In this document: positions 44,267-53,225 of the stretch, one piece after another
Layout: the number at the start of each line of letters is the position of its first letter
How positions within the stretch are numbered: the first letter of the stretch is position 1
Program-made: the position numbers and the translations under genes
DNA from: Glossina fuscipes
Lineage: Eukaryota > Arthropoda > Insecta > Diptera > Glossinidae
Direction of reading: 5' to 3'
Length of the DNA stretch: 64,000 nt
Assembly: GCF_014805625.2 (NCBI RefSeq)
Contig: NW_023998464.1
Coordinates: forward strand, 7,603,428 to 7,667,427
Notes under the pieces: generated by a model
What the model saw: only the letters and a program-made list of their open reading frames with translations
Databases searched by the model: none
Told to the model about the DNA's origin: nothing

Positions 44267-45205
44267 TTGCGTCCTCTAGCAGCTAAAGCTCGTTTGAATA
44301 ACGGGCACTTACTGCTCCCTGCTACGTGTTTAGCGTCAGCACTTGGTACGCCTTTACAAGAAAAGCACAGGGGATCTTTTGAGCACACTTTTGCGATGTG
44401 CCCATCCTCTCCGCATCGTCGGCAGACTTTTGATCGGTCGCATATCCCTTTACAATACTTGGCAATGTGTCCGAATTGCAAGCAGCGGTAACACTTCACC
44501 AGTGCTCTGTGCTCCCTTAGTCGGCACACCACCCAGCCTACTCTTAATTTACCACCATCTAGCAGCTTGTTGGCTTCCTCTTGCGACAGGCTGATTATTG
44601 CCGTTTGCGTGCTGCCGTAGGCCTTTCTCAGGCTAACTACCTCTGCGTTTGCCAGCCCATATTGGATCTTTATGGCCTCGCAGATGTCCTCTCTTGAGGT
44701 GATTTCGTTGACATCCCTGCATTCGACTGTACCGCGTTGCTTCAGGCTTCTAACTGCCGCTTGGTCACCTAGTAGGGTGACCACTGCTCACTGCATTGTT
44801 CAGCTCTTCCGTTTTCTCTCCGTTTTTGTCCAGTTGCAGCAGTAGGTCGCCTTTCTGTGTCCTCCTGATTTTGTGGACCACTTCACCTAGCTGCTTCAGG
44901 TTGGGATCGCCTTTGACCTTACGCAGCATTTCAGCGTAGGAGAGCTTGCCGGTCGGAGCTATAACGATGGCGTCCGGTTTCCCTCCACTGACTTGCAGTG
45001 TGCTGTCCTTTTTTTTCCTGGCCGTCACTTGTTGCCAGTCCTCGCCGGTAGCCCGCGTATTCTGGTCGGTGGGCTTCTGCGCGACCCCCTTGGGCCCACT
45101 GGCCACGTTACGACGCTTGGCAGTTGGTGCGTCTATATCGCCGGGCTGTCTTCTTTTGGAAGCGCTTATCTTCGGGTCGGACTCCGGAGCGTCTTTCTTG
45201 ATCAC
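44263..45205 (-). pseudogene. R1-type ORF1 (Gag-like) with three CCHC knuckles, one frameshift
   Basis: ORF1 proteins of this clade package element RNA. The first part (45205-44765) is basic and Lys-rich, ending KTEELNNAVSS, where a frameshift leads to the frame starting at 44784 (VVTLLGDQAAVRSLKQRG). Three knuckles follow: CYRCLQFGHIAKYC, CRRCGEDGHIAKVC and CFSCKGVPSADAKHVAGSSKC-type. Its TGA overlaps the ORF2 ATG in the tetranucleotide ATGA (44263-44266), a coupling arrangement for stop-restart translation. Upstream start is uncertain. Confidence 0.8.
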
Positions 45206-45340
45206 CCCTCCTAGATTACGAGGGGGGTCGTTTGTGCAGCTTTATCGACCTTGTCGGCCTCGCCACTCGGATCGGCCCTCGTCTGGTCCCTTAGCAGCGC
45301 GCACTACTCGTAGGCCATTTTAATGCCCTCAATGGCATCC

Positions 45341-46167
45341 CTCATGGCTTGGTGAATGGACCGCCTTTAGCCGTCCTCCAACATGTGCGTGTGTGTTTCT
45401 AAATACCATCTCTGTCGTAATTCCTTATTGCCGTTATACGGTTTTACGAAAATGGGAAGATTTATATCTTTCGATTTTGTTTTCACCGTAAATTTAGTTA
45501 CATTATCTGCCCCATCATCGAACGTTTGCCACTTATTTAATATTCATTCATTGTGAGGAGGCGTGGAGGCGCATGCTCGTTTCTATGGTCTGGGGGTGAG
45601 CGGCGGCATATCTTTTTCAATCTAAAATTAAATAGAAAGAAGTAAATAAGTTATAAATAACAATGAGTAAAGATAAATGCAAACTTACCTTTGTGAGGAC
45701 CCAAAGTCGGAGGGGAGTACTGGGTTAAGATAGGATAGGAGTAGAATAAGAATAGATTGAGATAGGATAGGAATAACATAAGAATAGAATAAGATAGTAT
45801 AGGAATAGCATAAGAATAGCCGGGTGTAGACAGGCAGTTTTAATTAAGTTAATTATAAAATAAAGTGAAGAAATAACTATAGAATAAAGTGGAGAACTGA
45901 AGAGTCCCTGTGAATACAAATTTCCTGTGTTTCCTTCCCTAGACCGCTGAGCTGCCGCAGCGTTAGGGAACGGAGCGGCCCGATTATACCCTAATTTAAA
46001 CGCATACCATAGGTTGGCGGTATACGCTGACCGACGGGCGGACGTTCCTCTCGAACACTCCTTTTCCAGGCGATTTAAATTGCGCCTGACCCTCTCCAAT
46101 TCACGTCTCACCATCTCTACTGTTATAATCCTGTGCAACTCTTTGCCTAGTTTGTGTATTATCCCCT
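45341..46167. other. Unassigned spacer with short AGGATAG-type repeats
   Basis: 45720-45825 is a degenerate array of GATAGGATAGGAATA / AACATAAGAATAG words. 45900-46140 is GC-richer; on the minus strand it has a frame (46138-45725) whose first 60 codons look ordered (VRRELERVRRNLNRLEKE, coiled-coil-like) before running into low complexity. I cannot tie it to a family. Confidence 0.4.
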
Positions 46168-47482
46168 CAAATGTTTCCTGGGTATTATTAGAAGGACGCT
46201 TTTCGGTCCTTCCACGTCCATTGCATTTTTTTAAAATACTTCATTTAATACTTTGCGCGAGGCACTTGTTGTTGAATTATTGTCACACTCTGCTGGAAGT
46301 GAATTTCATATCACTGATGAAGAGTTAGTCGAATGTTGCAACGAAGTGGAAGTTATGATGAAAGAAGTAAACAACATTGACGCACCAGAAGGAGCTCGTG
46401 GTGACAACAAAAAGAAGACAATAGTAGATATAATATTTGAGGACTTTTCTACAACACCTTTTAACAGTCCTACAGCATCGCCTGAGAGCAAATTAAGAAA
46501 TTTGGAGCGGTCCCCTTTATTTATATTACGGGAGAAACCGAAAAGAAATTATTGCCGTGAAGTTAGAGAAAAGGCAAAATCGAATTTGGAGGAAAAATTC
46601 AAGGCCGCTATTGATGACAATTCCATCTCAGAAAGTAAGTTGCTATAAATAGGCTTTTTTTAACAACCCTAACTTTGTAATTTGTACATTCTTTTCAGGA
46701 GATCGTGGTTATATCGAGAAAGAGGGCACGTACAACGTAAATGAAAGTAAGTTGTTTTTAAAATCTGCAATGAGACAATATTTAAAATAATCCAAAATTT
46801 TTTAGCTCTAGTGCCACCCAATCAGAGTAAAAATCGGCGTAAAACTGGGATAAGTGAAAATTGGGATGAAGATGACAATGACGTATTTGCTTCAATAATC
46901 TTAGATCAAAACGAGAAGATATCTAAGTTCCAAAAAAATAAGCAGATAATCCAAGGTATGGTATTGATATTCGTCACACTTTTTGATGCTAATTTTTATA
47001 ATTTTTCTTTTGATTTTGCAGGTTTTCAAACAGCGAATGGTAAAAAAATCTCCATATCGGAAGAGAGCAAAATGTCCATACAAAATATTCTAAGAGAATT
47101 TCAAGATGATTTGCAGAAAACGGATTATGAAACTGAATTGAAAAATATAAAAGTTCGGATATCGTATGGAATCCAAAATTAGAACAACCGCAACCAGAAA
47201 AAGACTAACTGCACTTGCAAAAGCACTTGTTATCATTAAATCCAAAATTTTAAATAACTTACCGCCTAGTTGGAGCTTATAGCAACAAACGCTTTGATTT
47301 GTCATTGGGAAAATCAAACAGGCATTTCCTGTTGCTGTATATTAATTTATATAATTTATATGTAAATATAAATAGCTTTATTTATATAATAGCTCTATTA
47401 TATACTTAAAATAGTTCCATTAATATATATAAAAAAATATATATAAAAGAAATTGTTAATTATTCTAATGGTTTTAATGATT
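46168..47482 (+). pseudogene. BRC-repeat (BRCA2-like) gene fragment with introns, copy B
   Basis: Four exon blocks join in constant phase 1 by GT-AG junctions: about 46235-46634, 46699-46746, 46806-46955 and 47022-47182. The last begins GFQTANGKKISISEES, a BRC repeat motif (RAD51-binding peptide of BRCA2), followed by QNILREFQDDLQ. The first block (HITDEELVECCNEVEVMMKE) and the acidic DEDDNDVFA block are unfamiliar. The frame ends soon after the motif because of a 7-bp loss relative to copy A. No start codon or other BRCA2 domains (OB folds) are in the window, so this is a fragment, probably duplicated as DNA, since introns are kept. Confidence 0.6.
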
Positions 47483-48285
47483 TTCTGATTGTTTCCGATT
47501 CTTTTTCCTTGACTTGGTCGGTTTCGCTCTTCTATCATCACCTCTAGATGTTTAGATGTTTAGTGTTTTGAAAAATACGCGAACTAAACTTATTTAATTT
47601 TACAAGTTGTCCGCCTGAGTGGCAAGAGTCTCGACTTTTAACTCAACGTGGTGGGTTCAAATCTCAAGTGCAGTAGAGTTTTTTTTGATGCTAGCGCGTC
47701 GTGCGGGCAATCTACAATTCTTTTTAAATAAAGCACGAAATTAATCCAATCCACGAGAACGTCATCAAATCTGAAGTCGGTAAAGGCTTATTAATAAGTG
47801 TTATAATATATATGTTTATGTATATGATATATGTTTTTTTAAACATTTTTACCTATTATTTTTTAAGTGTAGTGTACTGTGCAAACAATAGTGCATACCT
47901 ATGTTTCTATGTTCAATAAAGTGTTCGTATTAATTTTTCTGTTCATTATTTTTTTTCCAAATAAATTTTCTTAAAGGTTTCTTTTATTTTGTTTAATTAA
48001 TTTTTTTTCTAGACACATTTCCTACTTCCTGTGATGTCCTTTTTCCTTTCTTTCCTCGCTTATTCTCTAAAGCGCGCATATATTATACGCTTATTCTCTA
48101 AAGCACGCATAGATTATACAAATACATGTTCAAGCATTGAGAAGTGTAAACAACATATACGCTTATTCTCACAGACCTGCCTGAACCATATAAAGATAAA
48201 TTTCTCTTAAATGAATTTTTAATACTCATTTTTATCAGAAAGTCATAATTTTTTTCGAATCCATTAAAGAAAACATTTTGCATAT
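47483..48285. other. Unassigned AT-rich stretch with repeated TATTCTC words
   Basis: CGCTTATTCTC occurs at about 48056, 48088 and 48160; its reverse complement GAGAATAAGCG recurs at 50742 and 50818. No gene seen except the tRNA-like stretch at 47611. Confidence 0.4.
47611..47680 (+). ncRNA. tRNA-like sequence, possible SINE head or tRNA pseudogene
   Basis: TGAGTGGCAAGAG resembles a pol III A box and GGGTTCAAATCTC a B box, 36 bases apart, with CTTTTAA in the place of an anticodon loop. The acceptor ends do not pair well and no CCA-side stem forms, so a working tRNA is unlikely. A similar pair occurs at 59165-59215. Confidence 0.3.
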
Positions 48286-48308
48286 TGTAAGGAAGCGTTT
48301 TGTTTCCT
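48284..48308. repeat. Short inverted repeat GTAAGGAA/TTCCTTAC
   Basis: A perfect 8-bp stem around GCGTTTTGT, possibly at the left edge of the repeat-rich block that follows. Confidence 0.5.
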
Positions 48309-48479
48309 TACGGAATACAAGTCTGGCCGCCTAAAACATTTGCTCACAGGGAACAACCTGTCAGTCCGATCTGTCCGTGCATGTCTTTTTGTTATCAATA
48401 TATGAACAGCCTCCTCCAGCACAAAGTATAAAGTAGATATAAAATCGACAAATGTATAGAATATGCCTATAATAGCTTT

Positions 48480-48835
48480 AATGTACAAAACAGCATGTAT
48501 AAAAGCATCAGATCAAAACCTTGCATAAAAACATTAGAACACAACATGTATAAAAGCATCAGATAAAAGCTATGTACAAAAGCATTAGAACACAGCATGT
48601 ATAAAAGCATCAGAACGGAACTATGTACAATAGCACTAGAACAAAACCATGTACAAAAGTATTAGAACACCACATGTATAAAAGCATCAGATCGAAAATA
48701 TGTAGTAAAACATTAGAACACAACAAGTATAAAAGCATCAGAACAAAACTATGTATAATAGCAATAGAACAAAACTATGTATAAAAGCATTAGAACACAA
48801 CCTATATAAAAGCATCAGTTCAAACATAAGAATGA
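48480..48835. repeat. Diverged tandem array, about 6-7 x 50-60 bp
   Basis: The unit contains ACATGTATAAAAGCATCAGA and CTATGTACAAAAGCATTAGAAC in alternating order. Copies vary by point changes. On the minus strand TTTTATACATG words are abundant. Confidence 0.85.
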
Positions 48836-48889
48836 GAACACAACCTGCCCCATGCGCATGAGCACAAAACATACACCGAAGCTACAGCA

Positions 48890-50472
48890 GCAGTGCACAA
48901 ATGTATAGTACCGTTAGGGCAAACAAAACACACAGAAATGAACGTAGGTAGGAAAATAAGGGATAAGCAGATACATGCAAAACGAATAGACTTTAGCAAA
49001 AGTCTCTATGCTGGAAAATGTATAGACAAATTACGCAGAATGTATACCGTTAGGGCATATGGAATCTTCAAAGCTGTTAGGGCATACAAAACATGCAGAA
49101 ATGAACATAGGTAGAAAAATAAGGGATAAGCATATACAAGCATGCAAAACGAATAGACCTTAGCAAAAGCCTCTATGCTGTAAAATGTACAAGCATGTAA
49201 ACCGCAAAGACACTGCACAAAATAGATACCACCGTTAGGTCGTATAAAATCTCCCAAACAATGTACAAAGCAGTAAAATTAGGAGAATTCGCACATGTTC
49301 ACAAGCAATGAAATGTACAGAATGTACAAACTATATAAACATCGGCACAAGTAGGAAGTACATATAAAATTCAGTACAATATATGGTCATACAAACCATG
49401 CAGGAATAAACTTAGGTAGGAAAACAAGGGAAGCAGACACACATGCTAAATATAGTAACACACACATATAAACCCTCGAGAACAGAAAAATACACTTGTG
49501 GGTGTAAAACGACAGAAACGTGGTTGAAGGATTGAATACATATATTGTAAACAAGTACCCACGTACCTAACGGTGATATAAATCACGCGATTTGGTACCT
49601 GGGTACGTGTTGAGTAGGCACTTGGTCAACCATAGCAGTAAGATGGTTGTTAAGCAATAAGTTGATATTAAGTTTTGTACAAGTCGCTCATACAAGTCGT
49701 AACTGAGGTTGTGACAGCAGCCAACCTCAGTTAACCACACGTATAAGTAGAATACCTCCAAACACAGAACATGTTGGCAATGGGACAAGCGAGCGCGACT
49801 CCCGTTATAAAAGAGCAGCACATCGCACAGAATCGTTCAGTTTGGTGTCATAGCCGTCTAAGGTAAGTGCCCACGGACAATTTGACGAATTGACCATTAT
49901 GAAGAGTTTTTTTTGTTAACTTTACGGATAGGGGATGTGCTGGTTCAGCTTAATCGCCATCCCTGAAGGACTTTTGGGACTACTGGCTTACGGATAGGGG
50001 ATGTGCTGGTTCAGCTTGATCGCCATTCCTGAAGGACTTGTAGGACTACTGACTTACGGATAGGGGATGTGCTGGTTCAGCTTAATCGCCATCCCTGAAG
50101 GACTGAAGAACATCCTTTTTTCCTTTGTACGTACATACGAATGACCCACCGGAGACGAACCGTTGGCTCAGAGAGCCAAGGCAGCTATGACACTGGCAAC
50201 GTTTCCGCTTTTCTTGTAGTGTTCCGCGATAGTTAAAAGGAAAAAAAGTAATAATAAATATAAATAAATCTCGTACCACGTGGAAGTCACACCAGAAGTC
50301 GCGTCACCTCGCTGGTTCCTTCTCCTGGCTAGCCTCCACACAACGCTGTACCCCGCTTAAAACAAAATAAAGGAAATTTTAAATCATCCCCCCGAAAGCC
50401 ATTTCAAATAAATTATCTTGCAACGAACCTCGGATTGATTGAGTTCCACCACGGTTAAGAAGACTCGTTACA
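48890..50472 (-). repeat. LTR-like repeat, second copy (TGTAACGAG family)
   Basis: In reverse it begins TGTAACGAGTCTTCTT and is colinear with 26803-27884: GGTTCGTTGCAAGA, CGAGGTGACGCGAC, the ACTACAAGAAAAGCGG block, tandem repeats, the AAATCACGCGATTT palindrome next to CTAACGG. It is longer than the 27-kb copy. A CCGTTAGGG word recurs about every 140 bp (48910, 49050, 49211). The far end is not clear and may lie in the 48.3-48.9 kb arrays. Confidence 0.65.
49921..50103 (-). repeat. Tandem repeat, 3 x about 61 bp
   Basis: TACGGATAGGGGATGTGCTG occurs at 49924, 49988 and 50055; the rest of each unit (GTTCAGCTTAATCGCC, TCCTGAAGGACT) is nearly constant. Two units of the same sequence lie at 27136-27258. 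Confidence 0.9.
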
Positions 50473-51739
50473 ATGTGGTTTAAAAAACACTCAGATTATG
50501 TGCTCTTTTGGAAATGTTTCCTAATTTATTTAAATAAGTGAAAAGTTCCGGGACAACTTTTCATAAGCCTTATCAATATCTAGTTTTATAATTTAAGAAG
50601 AATTCCTTCTTTCTATTTTAAAAGCAATACTATCTTATGAACTTTTATTTCTAATTTTTTCCATCGAATTAAATGATCTCTTAAATATTAAAAAGTGATA
50701 TCGAAACAGCTTTAAAGAAATTTGAATTCCAAACATGGGAGAATAAGCGTCCAATTTGTTTACAATTTTTAATAATTGTTCAAGTATTTGTGTAAAAATT
50801 GCGAGCATCTGAGAATAAGCGTATAAAAATTTGCCGCCAACTGAAAATGATTCTCAATAATTCCAAACATGTGAGAATAAACGTCCAACTTGTTTACAAT
50901 TTTTAATAATTGTTCAAGTATTTGTATAAAAATTGCGAGAATCTGAGAATAAGAGTATTAAAATTTGCCTTGATTTATATTATACCGAAGGTTAAATTAC
51001 ATTAATCTATTTTCATTCTATTAATTAGGTTATATCGTTATGATTTCCTGTATTCAAAATTCCAGCGTCGTAAAGGAAGAATTATGCGTTATTTTCCGGT
51101 GTGTGTCTCAACGGTGGTTCTTAAGAATTTTATTTGAAGTTGAAGTTTTGTAAAACAAAATGACGAAAATGTGAAGGTGAGCTTTTTTTGAAGATTCAAT
51201 TCATATCTTAATACGAACAATATAAATATTTGATGCTTTATAGCTTTGGAGGCGTGTAGCCGATCTTTTCTTTTTGAACATGAGGTGCTACATAAAATAC
51301 ATGCACAAAATTTCAATCTTTCCAAGCTAATAATTCCCACAACTTTTTCTTTAGGAAAAGACAAAATTTGAGCTTATTTTCGATACTAGCGTGTATGCAA
51401 AAACTTCGATGCGCCTCCCAAATTTGAAATTGATAGCTCCATTTTTGGGTTGCTCGCCTTTGCTCTAAATTCGATATTACGCACGCTGTATATAAAAAAT
51501 ATTTGATCAGCACGTAAATTGAAAACGAAAAGTTTAAAGGATTGAATGCTGCTAAGCTCTACGCAATCTGTGAACCTCCCAAGAGAAGCTTTTCAATGTG
51601 ACCTCGCGCAGATCTTCGATTTTTTAAGAGATAAATAGCTAAAGCTTAGCAAACGAAAGAACATTCATTGTCTCAATGAAGCTCATTTAAAATAATAGAG
51701 ATACTTATTTAAATTTTGGTGAAAAAAAGGTTCACATAT
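50473..51739. other. Unassigned stretch containing a two-unit tandem repeat
   Basis: 50727-50857 and 50858-50988 are two copies of a 131-bp unit (GAATTCCAAACATG...GAGAATAAGCG...AATAATTGTTCAAGTATTTG). Frames at 51089-51513 on the minus strand have no motif. No host exon seen. Confidence 0.5.
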
Positions 51740-52154
51740 TTTCCACACTCAGTTTGGCAACTCTGCGTGCGTCTTGTAGTCGCGTTTTTATTCTGTCAAC
51801 AAATATTTCAATTTTTTTAGTGTATTTCTTAGCTTTTTTGCTTTATTCGTGTTTAAATTTAAAAAATTCTCTAAAAGAATAAAGTGTGAATTTAATGTAT
51901 ATGAATTTATTAAACATTTATGTGAAAAAATTATTTTGGTTTATTGTAAGCAACAATTGAGCTCTTAGTAAAAGTCTCTCTTTTTGCCCGTTAATCTGTG
52001 TTTACAGTTTTCGTCAGTTTTCGCTCTACATTTACAGTAGGCAGGGAAGTGAGAAATTTGTTTTAATTTTCCTGAAAATTTGTGCCGTGAAAAAAAAAAT
52101 TTTTTTTTTGTTTTTCTTTTTTTTTTCCTTCATAAGCTACTTTTTTTGTTTTCA

Positions 52155-53225
52155 ATGGACATGGATTGTTTATTTACTCCATGTCGTGCGAAAAGCGGCC
52201 CTGAATATGAACGATTCATTTCTTGTTGGTTGTGTGATCGTTTTGGACATGCAAAGTGTGCTGGTATTACCGGCCGTGCTGCTGATGCAGTCCTTGACCC
52301 TTCTAAAGGTTTACGATGGTCATGTCCTGACTATAGAAAGCGGGACATTGATTTCTACAAACTCTTCACGGAGACGAGAAATTGTTTCTCAGATTTGAGC
52401 AAAAATCTCGGCTCTTTGTGGGAGAAGTTTGAATTAATCAAGACTAGGTTTGATGAATGTCGGTATATTGTGCAGTCATCTTCCTCTCCAGCTAACAAAG
52501 TCTCAACGCGTAGCGTAGCGTGTGGTTCGTCACCTCCTAAGTCCGTTTCGTTGGTGCAAGTTAGCGATTCCCTAAAGGCTACAAATAATGTTAGTGTTTC
52601 TGCTACGGCTGAGTTGGTTGGTAACATAAATGTTACAAATAGGCCGAGAAGTCCTTCTGGCTTGAGCTATGCTGAAGTGGCAAGGGTATCTCCTCCCATA
52701 GATGTCACTCAATCTTCTCAGGCGTCATCGCCCAAAACTAATAAGGGTAATAGTAAATCGTCCTCTCCTCCTCGCTGTTCGAGTGTAAATGCTGGGCGCC
52801 AAACTGAGCAGGTCGCACAAGCTGCTCGTGCATGTGTGGTTACCCCCTCTATATTTTCCCCAACTCATAACTCCCCATCCGTTAGCCCTGCTGCTCCCAG
52901 TACTGATGCCATATGCTTGAAGGCAGTTCCTCCCAGAAAGGCAATATTTGTGTCAAGACTGGCACCAGATACATCTGTTGAAAACATAAAGGGTTATCTG
53001 GCAGCGAAAGCCCCTTCTGTTAATTTAAAGCGAGTTAGTATTTTCAAACTGGGTCCTTCTCAATCTAGAGCTATCTCATCTTTTAAAATTCTAGTTCCGA
53101 CCGAAAATATGGATTTGAGTTTAAATAAACCTTTGTGGCCGGTTGGATCCTTAATTAAGGAATTTATCCCTCGGGATCGACCCCGTAATGCGAATGCAGT
53201 AGCTCTTTCCCCTTCAAAAAACTAA
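52155..53225 (+). CDS. CR1-type ORF1 protein, PHD-like finger + RRM-like domain, 356 aa
   Basis: The first ATG in the frame (MDMDCLFTPC) gives 356 codons without interruption. Residues about 5-65 form a PHD-like finger: CLFTPC, SCWLCDRFGHAKC, and a late Cys in WSCPDY. A Ser/Thr-rich linker follows. Residues about 265-345 resemble an RRM: RKAIFVSRLAPDTSVENIK has the beta1 strand and helix, and a hydrophobic WPVGSLIKEF ends it. ORF1 proteins bind element RNA. The ORF2 frame is +1 relative to this one and overlaps its end. Confidence 0.85.
   Translation: MDMDCLFTPCRAKSGPEYERFISCWLCDRFGHAKCAGITGRAADAVLDPSKGLRWSCPDYRKRDIDFYKLFTETRNCFSDLSKNLGSLWEKFELIKTRFDECRYIVQSSSSPANKVSTRSVACGSSPPKSVSLVQVSDSLKATNNVSVSATAELVGNINVTNRPRSPSGLSYAEVARVSPPIDVTQSSQASSPKTNKGNSKSSSPPRCSSVNAGRQTEQVAQAARACVVTPSIFSPTHNSPSVSPAAPSTDAICLKAVPPRKAIFVSRLAPDTSVENIKGYLAAKAPSVNLKRVSIFKLGPSQSRAISSFKILVPTENMDLSLNKPLWPVGSLIKEFIPRDRPRNANAVALSPSKN

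Larger units (their letters stand above)
41850..45340 (-). mobile_element. R1-clade non-LTR retrotransposon, internally deleted
   Basis: GC content is clearly higher than in the surroundings. Reading from 45.3 kb leftwards: ORF1 with three CCHC knuckles, ORF2 with endonuclease and RT, a C-terminal Cys/His finger and 3' UTR. This order and the motif texts fit the R1 clade. The RT is cut after VPQGSVLG and fused to the C-terminal domain, so roughly 1 kb including the YADD box is lost. Exact ends are uncertain. Confidence 0.85.

Noticed and set aside
42044..45323. Long plus-strand frames (42044, 42751, 43608, 44222, 44946)
   Set aside because: They are shadows of the GC-rich R1-type ORFs on the minus strand, which carry the domain motifs.
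3456..47482. One large inverted duplication covering the window
   Set aside because: Only the BRC fragment and, separately, the LTR-like repeat at 26.8 and 48.9 kb are inverted pairs; the sequence between is not mirrored.
48480..49260. CRISPR-like regular repeats
   Set aside because: Repeat and spacer lengths are irregular, units are diverged tandem copies without unique spacers, and the genome is eukaryotic.
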